A DNA stretch of 64,000 nucleotides from Viscum album (taxonomy: Eukaryota; Streptophyta; Magnoliopsida; Santalales; Viscaceae): positions 1,654,328,062 through 1,654,392,061 of the forward strand of contig OY728121.1 of assembly GCA_963277665.1 (NCBI GenBank), given 5' to 3'. Position 1 is the first letter of the stretch. Every line of letters starts with the position of its first letter. This document shows positions 1 through 10,643 of the stretch, piece by piece. Position numbers and translations under genes: made by a program. The notes beneath the pieces were generated by a model. It worked only from the letters and a program-made list of their open reading frames with translations. It had not been told where the DNA came from and made no database searches.

Positions 1-1034
1 GAGACACGGTTGATGTCAGTAAGTAAAATGTGGTTCAATGAAATGAAAATAATTTTTGGTGAATAGTAACTTTTTACTCTTATTTACCACAGTTAAAAGT
101 AAATAGGGTAATTAAGGGTAAAAATGATATTATTATTACCCTAAAACATGTCCTAATTCTATTGGATAAGTGTAATTAGACCAAAAAAAACATAGGAATA
201 AAATATCACCATTTAGGCCCACTTGGATTAGATTAGGACATTTATTATTAATTTATTTAAAGAAGGGTTAAAATAGTTAAAATCAAAGTTTAGTAAGTAA
301 ATAATTTTTAATATAAGGTTATATATAAGATAAATTCAACTATAAATATTCATTAGAAATATAAAAAGATTTCCTACATAATGGTATTTTATTTGTAATT
401 TTTAGACATTAAATAATTTAATTTATTTATGACACAAAGATGATGCAGTAATTATCTTATTAATGAAATATTGACATAATTGATGTTATAAATACGCAAA
501 TAAATGTAATTTGAGACTTTTTATGAATTACACTAATTTTAAAGGATAATATGACATGTTATTATTGAAATAATTAACTTTTTTATAACCAATAATTCTT
601 TTATGATTTTCACAAAAATCAATTACTAAATAGAGTCCAAATTGACATAAAATAGTTTTTAAAACAATATTATATTAGTAATTGTTATTTTATTCCTAAA
701 AATATAAGGTTCAGCCAAATGACTTAGATAAGGTTATATATATTAATAATAAACAACTTGGGGTTCGTTTGGCTGCTTATAGTAAGTTTATTAACCTTAT
801 AGTATAAGAACACAAGAAGACACAGTAAAAGTAACATTATTTAATTTAATGTAAAATCTAAATGATAAGGTTAAAATATGAAACTAAACATTTCTAAATA
901 CTATTGGATGAGAGTATTTCGACCCATCCCCACCTTAGATTCTAAATAAATCAATTTGGAGCTATTTAAAACCGAATTTCGCTTTATAATAAAATAATAT
1001 TCTTAGTTATTCCAAAGGTGCCCCTCTCCTCCCT

Positions 1035-1042
1035 TATAAAAG
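1035..1042 (+). promoter_or_regulatory. TATA box of LTR A
   Basis: TATAAAAG inside a pyrimidine-rich, GC-richer stretch (about 1019-1070) that stands out from the AT-rich surroundings. The same box in the same context occurs at 6726-6733, 12185-12191 and 38074-38081 in the related LTRs, which supports a real core promoter. Transcription would start near 1065, leaving a leader of about 2.4 kb before the gag start. Confidence 0.7.
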
Positions 1043-1211
1043 GGCACCTCCTCCCTCTCTTCCTCACACCACTTTTAGCCTTCAAGCTCGGCCAAACCCT
1101 GAAAATTTCTTATCTCCACTTACCTAGAGACATCCTAGAGGTCCTGGTCTTCTTCAAAGACCAATTTTAGTTCCCTAAAAGGAGGTCTCAAAGAGGCGCT
1201 TCAAAGAAGAG

Positions 1212-3004
1212 GTAATGCCTGTTACCGATTCTTTCATCTTTATTTCTTCTTCCACTTCTTCTTCTTTAGTTGTTTCATTATTAAGTAATAACATTAGTAT
1301 CACTCATATACTGATATGTTATTATAAGTATGAAACAACCCTATTTCACCATCTATCCATCCTACGGAAAATGAAATCATTGCGCATGCGTACGTATGGA
1401 ATACCGTCTCCACGTCGTGGTGTAATCTATTTTCCACCACCACCTTACTTGGATGGGTATAATGGTGTAAATAATGACTATATATTATTATTTTAAAGTT
1501 ATATTGATTCTGAAATATTATACATACACTCCAATACAATTCCATGATCATGGGAATGATATCATCGCTCGTGCGTATGTACGGAATACCGTCTCCACGA
1601 TGTGATGTGACTCGTTCTACATGATATTCATTGAATAATGATTATATAAATGAATTGAATGAATGAATATGATATATATTACACTAATAACATTCTGTAA
1701 ATGAGGTATCTATAACCTAAAGGGAAGAATAATAATTTATTCGACAAACACGCATAAGAACAAAAAGTAATAAACACCCGAATAACAGGTAGTAATGAAA
1801 TATTACTAATAAGAAGCTAAGAATATAACCATATATGATATAATAATAATAATTATTATGATTCTGGAATAAGTCAATAACATTATTTAAATAATTATAC
1901 AGGAGGTTCGGACACTTACGAAGCAAATCGGACCTAAGGTAAGGGAAATATCACAATCTCATTTTTATCCAAGATTGTTTATACTTTGGCATTTACTGGG
2001 GTGCATTTTATCATCCACATCCATGTTTCCTAAATATGTAATATTTATATCATTCTAAAAATAGTTTATATCCAATTTTACCCTTCAGTTAGTTTTTAGT
2101 AAAAGATATGAAAGGAATCTTTTGTCATTTTTCGTACGAGGTACTTTTTGACTTTTCCGACAAAAGTACGAGAAGAATGTTTTTTTAACTTATACGGCAT
2201 GAATGGATTTTTAAAACATTATTTCTAAGAAGATTCCTTTACAGGTTTTCAAGTTTATTTTTAATCAACTTCTTTTAGTTTATAATTGTATGACATGTTA
2301 AGAAAGGAAAAGTAATTTTGAAGTAGAAAGGATATTTTCCTCAAGATTTGAGTTCAAGTGTTTTATCAAAATTATTTTCCATCTAAGATAATAAAGGGTT
2401 CTGTTTCTATCCATATTATTACATTGATTTGATTATGTTGTGATGGAATTATTTTTATGAATTCCTTTATCTTATATGAGTTGTTTTATGATGTCACGAT
2501 GTTTAAGATCCCCATTTTTATTACATGGGTTATGCTATGATGTATGGTTTATGATTTTGTGGCACACATAAGAATGGTTTCATTATGAGATGGGTGGGAC
2601 CTATATCTCCCTCCAATGCATTGGGTAAAGATTTTATATCTCATGAGATAGACATGGCTGGAATGGCAGGCTAAACCGGTTCAGTGAAACAGGACTCAAA
2701 CGAGGAGTGAACTCAGTTTAGAAATAGACTTTGTCCACTAAGATAGTCTTGGAAATGAGTCTTGACTAACAAGAAATGATTCTCAATGATTATGTCTGTA
2801 TGACAAAAAGTTTCATGTTTTAAGTTATGATTATTAGGATTACATTTCACTACTATGATTTATCCCATGTTATGAAATTATGATCTCTTTTGCAGGTTAA
2901 GATTTCCAAAAGTTATGTGCTTATGTATTTGATCTGATTGATATTTATTTTGTTTACCCTTACTGAGCATTTGAGCTCACCCTTTTGTATGTTTTATTTC
3001 CCAG
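1212..3004 (+). other. candidate intron in the LTR A leader
   Basis: A 5' splice-like site, AGAG|GTAATG, lies at 1208-1217. A 3' splice-like site lies at 2959-3004: a CTTAC branch-point-like element (2959-2963), a T/C-rich run and CCCAG|GTCAGG. The same acceptor block with a 41-44 base branch-to-AG spacing occurs in LTRs B, C, E and the second copy of A, whatever the strand. Removing the segment would shorten the untranslated leader before gag from about 2.4 kb to about 0.6 kb. This is inference from sequence; no transcript evidence is available here. Confidence 0.45.
1382..1599 (+). repeat. paired CGTACG-type motif in LTR A
   Basis: Two copies of a roughly 30-base motif, 1382-1414 and 1571-1599, share GCGTA(C/T)GTA(C/T)GGAATACCG followed by TCTCCACG. 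Their starts are 189 bases apart. The motif contains a CGTACG-like palindrome and a small CGG...CCG stem. The pair recurs at the same spacing in the other related LTRs. Confidence 0.7.
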
Positions 3005-3227
3005 GTCAGGAAGAAGGTTATTAAGTAGAATATGCCAAAAAGGGACTCTAGATATGATGAAATAAATGGGAGGAAAAGTAGATGCTTTATGAACCAGTTT
3101 TTTATGCTTTCCAGTTTCTAAAGACATTATACCTATATGGTCCTTTCATGGTTTTGTTATATGTTGTAATAAGTGTGCTTCAATTTTGAAGTAATAACAA
3201 TGTATATAAAGTATGGGTCATTATAGT

Positions 3228-3238
3228 TGGTATCAGAG
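3228..3238 (+). other. primer binding site of element A (initiator-Met tRNA)
   Basis: TGGTATCAGAG two bases after the LTR end matches the primer site complementary to the 3' end of plant initiator-methionine tRNA, the usual primer of Ty3/gypsy chromoviruses. It fixes the LTR boundary and the strand of the element. Confidence 0.9.
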
Positions 3239-3447
3239 GAAAGGTATAGTCAACCTTTGGAAACTAGGATGTGAATGCCTTAGTAAGAACCCTAAGGATA
3301 AATCTAAGCATAGAACAAAATCTTAGTGTTTTAGAAATGGCCATGAATAACCTAGGATAAGACCTTAAGTGTGAAATTTTATTCTTGATTATGTGGTTTT
3401 CCTATTATAATTAGTGTTGCTCACACTATTCTTCTTGGTTTTAGTCA

Positions 3448-4500
3448 ATGGCTGGAACCCGAAGGAACCGTGTTAATGCGGAATGTGACGGGAAATGCAA
3501 TGATTGTCCCCCTGAGTAACCAAACGTTATGGGAGCTGGAATGAAAAATCTTGTAGCCATGCTCACACAACTTTCTCAAGCTATGAATCATGCAGGACTT
3601 CCAAACGAGCAAAGGAAGGAGAAACATTCTGTTGAATCCTTGATGAGGTAGCGTCCACCTTCTTTCAGTGGGTCTACTGATCCATTAGTTGTTGAACAAT
3701 GGATAAGTACTACTAAAAAGATATTTTCAGTTCTTCAATGTTATGAACATGATAAAGTCATCCTATCAGTATATCGTTAGGAAGGAGATGATGATCAATG
3801 GTGGAATCTTATTAAGAATACGAGGCAAAGGGATGAAATTGAGTCCATGGAATGGGACGAGTTCAAGAACTTATTTTTCAATAAGTACTTCCCTCGTATT
3901 CTCCGAACAAAGATGGAGAAGGAATTTCTTTAACTAAAGCAAAAGGATGATGAATTGGTTGGTACCTATGAAGCAAATTTTACAAGACATGCAAGGTACG
4001 CTTCTGGTATTATTATCTAACCTAAGAGTAAGATCGATCGATTCTTTAGTGGCTTAAAACCAAGTCTTCGAAGGGCGTTATCCATAAGGGACTTCAATAG
4101 CTACGAGGAAATCCTTCGATGTGCTCTCAAAGTCGAGATGGATATTGGAGTAACCCATTAGTCATATGGGTTTGATAAGAAGAGGAAAATGGAATTCAAA
4201 GGAAAATATAAAGAGCACACAGAAAAGAAGATGAGCTTTACCTTATTCTCAAAGTGTGTAAAGAAACATGGAGGGAGTTTTCTTAAAGGGACAAGTAAAT
4301 GTTTCAAATGTGGAAAGGAATTTCATCCGGAATTTGAATGCCGCAATGATGGGAAGAAGATTTCTAATGATGAAAACAAAGTAAGGGATACACAGAATGA
4401 CCCTACTACAATTCAATGTATCAAGTGCAAGGAGATGGGGCATTATGTCAATCAATGCCCAAATCCAAGGGTTGATGATGATGGTCGACGTCAACAAACT
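3448..4500 (+). pseudogene. gag: gag of gypsy element A, broken by stops
   Basis: Capsid/nucleocapsid region. The frame opens with MAGTRRNR at 3448 and shows the gypsy gag core (PPSFSGSTDP, then WWNLI, then FNKYFP). Two CX2CX4HX4C zinc knuckles follow: [14 protein letters not shown] near 4300 and [14 protein letters not shown] near 4420. Two knuckles in one nucleocapsid are clearly visible. The whole stretch is one frame with no frameshift, but has six in-frame stops at 3517, 3649, 3778, 3931, 4018 and 4159. Each is one C-to-T change from CAA, CAG or CGA. The frame runs straight into protease without a stop between gag and pol, so the element used a single gag-pol frame. Confidence 0.85.
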
Positions 4501-6604
4501 CTTAAGGCTAAAGACAAAGGAATTTCACATGCAATTTCTATCAGCGATGTGGAGTACGATAACGATGTGGTGAAAGGTACACTTACTATCCACTCTAAAG
4601 TAGAAAATGTTTTATTTGATTCTGGATCCACCCACTCCTTTATTTCTGAAGAATTTTCTAAGGATATCACCATATTACCTCAACAATTAGATGTTGAGTT
4701 AGCTGTCACAACCCCTAATGGCACAACAGTCGCATCAAAAGTTTATAATTCTTCTCCGATCGAAGTTTGTGGGAAAGTGCTTCCTGCAAATCTTGTGATC
4801 CTTACTATAGTGGAATTTGATGTGATTATTGGCATGGATTGGCTTTCTCTACATGGATCTCATATCAATTGCCAAAGAAGGGAAGTCACATTTCATATTC
4901 CAGATAAATCTATGATCTTCTATCAATGCAAGGATGAACATAAACTTCCAGTGGAAATTTCTTCCATCTTATGGGTCTTGATTCCACTAAATGAAGGTTA
5001 TTTATCTCAAATGGTTGGTGAGAAACTCACGATTAAGAATATGACCATTTTACGGGAGTTTGATGATGTCTTTCCAGAGGAATTATCGCGTCTTCCACCG
5101 AATCGTGAAGTTGAGTTTTCAATAGAACTCATACCGGATGCTTTTCCTATTTCAAAGACACCTTATAGAATGGCCCCAATTGAGTTGGAGGAATTGAAGA
5201 AGCAACTCCAAGAGAATCTTGATAAGGGTTTCATATTCCCTAGTGCGTCACCTTGGGGAGCACTTGTTCTGTTTGTTAAGAATAAAGATGTATCAATGAG
5301 ACTTTGCATTGATTATCGAGAACTTAACAAGATCACTATCAAGAACAAATATCTTCTCCCGCTCATTGATGACTTATTTGACCAACTACGCGGAGCTCAA
5401 TACTTTTCCAAGATTGATCTTCGTTCAGGGTATCATCAATTAAGGGTAAAAAGGGAGGATATACCAAAGACAGCTTTCTGTACAAGGTATGGACACTATG
5501 AATTTATAGTGATGCCATTTGGTCTTACTAATTCCCCTGCTATCTTCATGGATCTGATGAATAGAGTCCTTAGAGACTATCTTGATCAGTTTGTGGTAGT
5601 CTTTATAGACGATATTCTTGTCTATTCAAAGATCAAGTAAGAACATGAAGATCACTTGAGAATTATATTGAAGACCCTCAGAAAGGAGAAGCTTTATGCC
5701 AAATTTACCAAGTGTGAATTTTGACTACAAAAAGTTTCATTTTTGGGTCACATAATCTCAAAAGAGGGGATATCTGTGGATCCAGCAAAAACAGAGGTTA
5801 TCGAAAGATGGTCGAGACCAACAACAGTAACTGAGATCTAACATTTTCTTGGTTTGGCTAGATATTATCGACGATTTGTGAAATATTTTTCATGATTATC
5901 TAATCCACTCACCAAGTTGACTTGGAAAGGAGTTAAGTTTGTTTGGACAGAGGAATGTGAAGAGATTTTCAAGGAGTTGAAAAGAAGGTTATCCAGTGCA
6001 CCTGTGCTCACACTGCCTTGTAGTGGAGAAAGGTTTGTGATCTACAGTGATGCATCCAAGAAGGGATTGGGGTGTGTTCTTATGCAAAATGATATGGTGA
6101 TAGCTTATTCCTCACGACAGTTGAAAATACATGAGAAAAATTACCCAACTCATGATTTGGAGTTAGTTGCGGTAATCATTGCATTAAAGATTTGGAGGCA
6201 TTACCTTTATGGTGAAAGGTGTGATATTTATACTGATCATAAAATTTTAAAGTATATTTTCACACAAAAGGAGCTGAATATGCGCCAAAGAAGATGGTTG
6301 GAGCTGATTAAGGATTACGACTGCTCAATTCATTACCACCCTGGGAAAGAAAAAAAGGTGGCAGATGCATTAAGTCGACAAGACCATGCTAGTTTATCCA
6401 TGATGAGGATCACAAAAGATCCAATATTTATGGATTTACAAAGGATGGATCTTGGAATTATAATGGAAGGGGGAAAATCGTATCTTTCTCAAATGAATGT
6501 TCAACCATCTATACATGTGAAGATTAAAGAGGCACAGAAAGAAGATGTCGAGTTACAAAAGAAGGTGAGAAATGTTCCTGAATTCAACCTTATATTGGAT
6601 GAGA
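4501..6604 (+). pseudogene. pol: pol of gypsy element A: protease, RT, RNase H; integrase deleted
   Basis: Continues in the gag frame. The protease has [10 protein letters not shown] with its catalytic Asp at 4618, and the downstream [10 protein letters not shown] shows LCIDYRELN near 5303, [11 protein letters not shown] near 5410 and the catalytic FIDDILVYS at 5602-5628 with both aspartates intact. RNase H has [13 protein letters not shown], the conserved Glu in [16 protein letters not shown], and ends at VADALSRQ near 6360. Four stops (5638, 5722, 5839, 5893) fall where Gln, Trp, Gln and Arg are expected, each one transition away. The frame stops making sense at 6593-6604, where it fuses to LTR sequence and ends at 6636. 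The integrase zinc finger, catalytic core and chromodomain are missing. The domain order and close similarity to B and C place it with Tekay/Del chromoviruses. Confidence 0.9.
6593..6604 (+). other. deletion junction at 12 bases of microhomology
   Basis: TATTGGATGAGA at 6593-6604 in pol is identical to 902-913 in the 5' LTR, and the sequence after 6604 follows the LTR (ATTTCGACCCAT...). In an intact copy these two sites lie on opposite sides of the integrase gene and the first 1.4 kb of the 3' LTR. One deletion between them, about 2.8 kb when sized against element B, explains the structure. Confidence 0.75.
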
Positions 6605-8913
6605 TTATTTCGACCCATACCCACCTTATCTTTTAAATAAATCAATTTGGAGCTATTTAAAACCGAATTTGGATTTATAATAAAATAATATTTTTTGTTA
6701 TTCCAAAGGTGCCCCTCTCCTCCCTTATAAAAGGGCACCTCCTCCCTCTCTTCCTCACACCACTTTGAGCCTTAAATCTCGGAAAAAACCTGCCAATTTC
6801 TTCTCTCCACTTCCCTAGAGACATCCTAGAGGTCCTGGTCTTCTTCAAGGACCAATTTTAGTTCCCTAAAAGGAGGTCTCAAAGAGGCGCTTCAAAGAAG
6901 AGGTAATGCCCGTTACCGATTCTTTCATCTTTATTTCTTCTTCCACTTCTTCTTATTTAGTTGTTTCATTATGAAGTAATAACATAATTATCACTCATAT
7001 AATGATATGTTATTATAAGTATGAAACAACCCTATTTCACCATCTATCCATCCTACGGAAAATGAAATCACCGCGCGTGCGTACGTACGGAATACCGTCT
7101 CCACGTCCTGGTGTAATCTATTTTCCACCACCACCTTACTTGGATGGGTATAATGGTGTAAATAATGACTATATATGATTATTGTAAAGTTATATTTATT
7201 ATGAAATAGTATACATGCACTCCAATACAATTCCATGATCATGGGAACGATATCATCGCTCGTGCGTACGTACGGAATACCATCTCAGTGATGTGATGCG
7301 ACTCGTTCTACATGATCTTCATTGCCTAATGATTATATAAATGAATTGAATGAATGAATATGATATATATTACACTAATAACATTCTGGAAACGAGGTAT
7401 CTATACCCTAAATAGAAGAATAAGAATTTATTCGACAAACACGCATATGAACAAAAAGTAATAAACACCCGAATAACAAGTAGTAATGAAATATTACTAA
7501 TAAGAAGATAGGAATATGACCATATATGATATCATAACAATAATTATGATTCTGAATAAGTCAATAACATTATTTAAATCATTATGCAGGAGGTTCGGAC
7601 ACTTACGAAGCAAATCGGACCTAAGGTAAGGGAAATATCACAATCTCATTTTTATCCAAGATTGTTTATACTTTGGCATTTACTGGGGTGCATTTAATCA
7701 TCCACATCCATGTTTCCTCAATATGTAATATTTACATCATTCTACAAATAGTTTATATCCAATTTTACCCTTCGGTTAGTTTTTAGTAAAATATATTAAA
7801 GGAATCTTTTGTCATTTTTCGTACGAGGTACTTTTTGACTTTTCCGACAAAAGTACGAGAAGAATGTTTTTTTAACATATACGGCATGAATGCATTTTTA
7901 AAACATTATTTCCAAGAATCTTCCTTTACAGGTTTTCAAGTTTATTTTTAATAAACTTCTTTTAATTTAGAATTGTATGACATGTTAAGAAAGGAAAAGT
8001 ATTTTTGAAGTAGAACGGATATTTTCCTCAAGAATGGAGTTCAAGTGTTTTATCAAAATTATTTTCCATCTAAGATAATAAAGGGTTTTGTTTCTATCCC
8101 TATTATTACATTTATTTGATTATGTTGTGATGGAATTATTTTTATGAATTCATTTATCTTATATGAGTTGTTTTATGATGTCACGATGTTTAAGATTCCC
8201 ATTTTTATTACATGGGTTATGCTATGATGTATGGTTTATGATTTTGTGGCACACATAAGAATGGTTTAATTATGAGATGGGTGGGAACTATATCTCCCTC
8301 CAATGCATTGGGTAAAGATTTTATATCTCATGAGATAGACATGGCTGGAATGGCAGGTTAAACCGGTTCAGTGAAACAGGACTGAAACGAGGAGTGAACT
8401 CGGTTCAGAAATGGACTTTGTCCACTAAGATAGTCTTGGAAATGAGTCTTGACTAACAAGAAATGATTCTCAATGATTATGTGTGTATGCCACAAAGTTT
8501 CATGTTTTAAGTTATGATTATTGGAATTACATTTCACTACTATGATTTATCCCATGTTATGAAATTATGATCTCTTTTGCAGGTTAAGATTTGCAAAAGT
8601 TATGTGCTTATGTATAGGATGTGATTGATATTTATTTTGTTTACCCTTACTGAGCATTTGAGCTCACCCTTTTGTATGTTTTATTTCTCCAGGTCAGGAA
8701 GAAGGTTATTAAGTAGAATATGCCAAAAAGGGACTCTAGATATGATTAAATAAATGGGAGTCAAAGTAGATTCTTTATGAACCAGTTGTTTATGCTTTCC
8801 AGTTTCTAAAGACACTATACCTATACGGTCCTTTCATAGTTTTGTTATATGTTGTAATAAGTGTGCTTCAATTTTGGAGTAATAACAATCTATGTAAAGT
8901 ATGGGTCGTTATA
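6605..8913 (+). mobile_element. truncated 3' LTR of element A
   Basis: Matches 914-3225 of the 5' LTR throughout, including the TATA box (6726-6733), splice-like donor (GT at 6903), motif pair (7073-7105 and 7262-7290) and acceptor block (CTTAC 8646-8650, AG 8691-8692). It ends at gggtcgttata (8903-8913), so both LTR copies share the TTATA terminus. The first 1.4 kb of the LTR is missing because of the deletion at 6593-6604. Right after 8913 the RNase H frame of element B resumes, showing that A inserted into B. Confidence 0.85.
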
Positions 8914-10640
8914 TATTTTCTCCTAGAAATAACTCAACATGAGGCAAAGACGATGGCTTGAACTACCCAAGGATTATGATTGCACTATACAATACCACCT
9001 GGGGAAGGAAAATAAGGTGGAACATGCTTTGAGTAGAATGGATCATGGAGTTTTGAACAACATGAGTGTTGAAAGGGATCCTATTTTCATGGATCTAGTA
9101 AATATGGATATGGTAATAACTATGGAAGTTGAAACATCAATACTTTTTAAAATGGTTGACAAACCATCTTTACTAGAAAGGAAAAAAGAGTTCTCAGACT
9201 AATGATGAGAAGTTTCAAAAGAATATTAAAGCTATAAATGATGGGAGATTGAGTGACTTCATATATGAAGATGGAATTTTGAAATTTGGGAAGAGACTTT
9301 GTGTTACTAACATACCTGATCTAAAAAGAGAATTATTTGATGATGCTCATAGCTCCAATTTCTCTATACACCCTGGGAGCACCAAGATGTATATATATTT
9401 GAAGGAACATTTTTATCGGGACAACATGAAGAGGGTGATGGATGATTTTGTGTGAAGATGTATGGTTTTTCAACAAGTGAAAGCTGGAAAGCAACAGCAT
9501 GGATGAGTCTTGTAGCCTCTTCCCATACCTAAGTGGAAATGTGATAATATTATGATGGACTTTGTTATGGTGATACCAAAGACGCTTAGAAAAAATGATG
9601 TAATACCGGTCATTGTTGATCATCTTACCAAGTCAGCACATTTTCTGGCTATAAGAGAAAATTTACCACTTGAACTTATGGAAAGACTATATGTTAATGA
9701 AGATGTAATACATCATGGAGTACCCCTATAAATGTTTTCTAATCATGATCCCAATTTTACATCAAGATTTTGGAAAAGTCTTTAGAAGGCCTTGGATACT
9801 GAACATCATTTGAGCACTGCCTACGACCCACAAACTGATGGACAATCAGAACGGTCTATTCAAACCTTATAAGACATGTTGAGATCTTTCTCACTTGACT
9901 TTCAAGTAATGTGGGATCAATATTTACATCATGTAGAATTTTCCTATAACAATAGCTTCCACTCAAGTATTCTGATGGAACCATATGAAACGTTATATGG
10001 AAAGGGATGTCACACACCAACTTTCTGGAATGATGTTGGTGAAAGAAAACACCTAGGACCAGAACTTGTTGAGGAAACAATGGAAAATGTGAAGTTTATC
10101 CAAACCCACATCAAATAAACCCAAAGTAAGAAAAAGATATAGGCCAATAACTGAAGGAAGGATTTGGAATTTCATGTAGGAGACAATGTTTTCTTGAAGG
10201 TATCTCCATGGAAGGGTGTTATACATTTCAGTAAGAAGGGTAAATTGAGTCCCAAGTACATCAGACCTTTCCAAATTCTAGAACGAATTAGAGTTGTAGC
10301 TTATTGTTTGGAAATGCCTCCAAGTCTCTCTAAAGTTCATGATGTGTTCCACATATCACTATTGAGAAAATACATGCATGGCCCCACGCATGTACTCACA
10401 TATGAAGAAATTAAACTGTAACCTGATCTATATTATTGTGAAGATCCTGTCAAAATTCTTGATATAAGAGAACAAGTGTTGAGAAATCAGATGAATCATC
10501 TGGTAAAAGTTCTATGGAGATACTCTAAGATGGAAGAGTCAACGTGGGAACCTGAGGAACTTATGATGAAGAAACACCTGAATCTTTTTATGTAGTAATA
10601 TTCTAGAAATTTCGAGGATGAAATTAATTTAAGGAGCGGA
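8914..10640 (+). pseudogene. pol: pol of gypsy element B: RNase H end, integrase, chromodomain
   Basis: Right half of a pol gene split by element A. It opens in RNase H (YIFS, two stops at 8924 and 8930, [16 protein letters not shown]). A frameshift of one base lies near 9200. Integrase follows: the HHCC finger has its two His (HSSNFSIHPGSTKMY, about 9348-9390) but the last Cys is Phe (CMVFQQ, about 9458). The catalytic triad is visible as MDF near 9556, NHDPNFTSRFW near 9745 and the Glu of TDGQSERSIQ near 9850. The GPY/F region (KLSPKYIRPFQILER) is near 10240, then a chromodomain-like tail (VKVLWRYSKMEESTWEPEE) near 10505. Stops interrupt it at several places, including 9453. The chromodomain tail is the main reason for the Tekay/Del assignment. 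The left half should lie left of the window. Confidence 0.88.
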
Positions 10641-10643
10641 TAA
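10631..10643 (+). other. polypurine tract of element B
   Basis: AAGGAGCGGATAA directly before the LTR start and just after the coding tail (ATTTCGAGGATGAAATT, a conserved end of Tekay-type pol). It would prime plus-strand DNA synthesis. Confidence 0.8.

Larger units (their letters stand above)
1..3225 (+). mobile_element. 5' LTR of gypsy element A (left end outside window)
   Basis: Long terminal repeat of a Ty3/gypsy chromovirus. Its last 2.3 kb recur at 6605-8913 and a more diverged full-length relative lies at 10644-14376. By alignment to that relative, about 0.5 kb of this LTR lies left of the window, so the full LTR is near 3.7 kb. The right end is fixed by the sequence gggtcattata at 3215-3225, two spacer bases, then the primer site. 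It holds a TATA box (1035-1042), a likely 5' splice site (1212), a paired CGTACG-type motif (1382-1414 and 1571-1599) and a 3' splice-site-like block (2959-3004). It ends in TTATA rather than the usual TTACA. Over 265 bases compared by eye (about 960-1225) it differs from the 3' copy at roughly one base in 16-20, so the insertion is not recent. Confidence 0.85.

Noticed and set aside
1215..1496. 93-codon open frame in LTR A, and an 83-codon frame on the opposite strand that recurs at 6991-7242
   Set aside because: Both fall inside the LTR leader, have low-complexity composition and no family match. The minus-strand frame recurs only because the LTR is duplicated.
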